Below, in pieces: positions 50,659 through 50,791 of a DNA stretch of 50,791 bases. This DNA is from JACPRL01 sp035573715 (GTDB lineage: Bacteria > Acidobacteriota > Terriglobia > Acidiferrales > 2-02-FULL-67-57). Within the stretch, counting starts at the first letter, position 1. Every line of letters begins with the position of its first letter. The position numbers were made by a program, and so were the translations under genes. A model generated the notes under the pieces. That model was not told the origin of the DNA. It did not search any database and saw only the letters and a program-made list of their open reading frames with translations. Where the stretch lies: positions 1 to 50,791 of the forward strand of contig DATLZZ010000020.1 in NCBI GenBank assembly GCA_035573715.1, written 5' to 3'.

Positions 50659-50790
50659 TCAGCCTCCATCGATGCGGGTGCGCAAGAGGAACTCCTGCGG
50701 AGTCAGATAACCAAGAGCTTGGTGAGGACGGACAGTGTTGTAGGTGTGCTCCCAAGCCCGGAGCTCGCGGTTGAGCGCCTGCAACTCCAA
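50659..50790 (-). CDS. Transposase, C-terminal fragment (integrase core; IS481/IS3-like), truncated by the window edge
   Basis: The minus strand is open from the window end to TGA 50661-50659. It encodes LELQALNRELRAWEHTYNTV, then RPHQALGYLTPQEFLLRTRI and DGG. The YNTVRPHQALGYLTP block is the typical end of the rve/DDE integrase core of IS481- and IS3-type elements. The catalytic residues lie outside. It differs from the transposase end at 2-121, so two distinct elements bound the contig. Confidence 0.8.
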   Translation of the reverse strand: MELQALNRELRAWEHTYNTVRPHQALGYLTPQEFLLRTRIDGG

Positions 50791-50791
50791 C

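Overview
The window is a GC-rich bacterial chromosome segment, most likely from an uncultured Acidobacteriota lineage. The clues are an Oar-type TonB-dependent receptor with an N-terminal carboxypeptidase-regulatory-like domain, a Ser/Thr kinase fused to TPR repeats, tandem secreted amidohydrolases, an S55 (SpoIVB-like) peptidase in an organism that also makes lipid A (lpxD, an lpxA homologue, an lpxL-like acyltransferase), and a Glu-like tRNA-Gln. Both ends of the window lie in the 3' ends of two different transposase genes, so the contig is bounded by insertion sequences.

Layout. 1-1.1 kb: transposase end, a frameshifted Cys/aromatic-rich secreted reading frame, and a secreted protein. 1.1-4.6 kb (minus): operon hpt-rpiB-deoC-aminotransferase; deoC and rpiB carry unusual N-terminal extensions that recall bacterial microcompartment cargo. 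5-8.3 kb: TonB receptor. 8.3-10.3 kb: terminator, palindromic repeat, tRNA-Lys, pckA. 10.3-13 kb: coupled MoaD/ThiS-like and BNR-repeat genes, a DUF72 gene, and a 75-aa small protein beside a large kinase-TPR gene (13-16.5 kb). 16.5-21.3 kb: tRNA-Gln-like gene, MobB-like GTPase, divergent lpxD/lpxA, acyltransferase, alpha/beta hydrolase. 21.4-25.6 kb: tandem GNAT protein, then an AT-richer island (22.4-24.4 kb) with a secreted protein and a frameshifted zinc protease, flanked by a remnant and a complete copy of a zincin-like peptidase gene; GH16 hydrolase. 25.8-30.2 kb: operon of three exported amidohydrolase-fold proteins, two of which lack the HxH metal motif. 30.2-34.5 kb: nrdR, and an ECF sigma/anti-sigma operon with three membrane proteins. 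34.5-41.4 kb: aroA, S55 peptidase, beta-propeller protein, sigma-54 response regulator. 41.4-47.6 kb: candidate new system. 47.7-50.8 kb: ferritin-VIT1 iron transporter, Tat-exported M24 peptidase, 84-aa small protein, transposase end.

The most unusual locus is 39.97-47.55 kb. A PrsR-like sigma-54 response regulator is followed by a matching -24/-12 promoter (TGGCCAATCGTTTGCA) with an upstream dyad. This promoter drives a 62-aa peptide made of a Lys-rich leader and seven perfect RSPLE repeats, with its own RBS and terminator. Convergent to it are three exporter-like genes: a PqqD/RRE-M50 protease-HlyD fusion, a HlyD lipoprotein and a multi-GAF-HlyD fusion. I propose a regulated repeat-peptide processing and export system. 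No maturase or ATP-driven pump is visible, and the link is inferred from gene order, promoter and domain logic.
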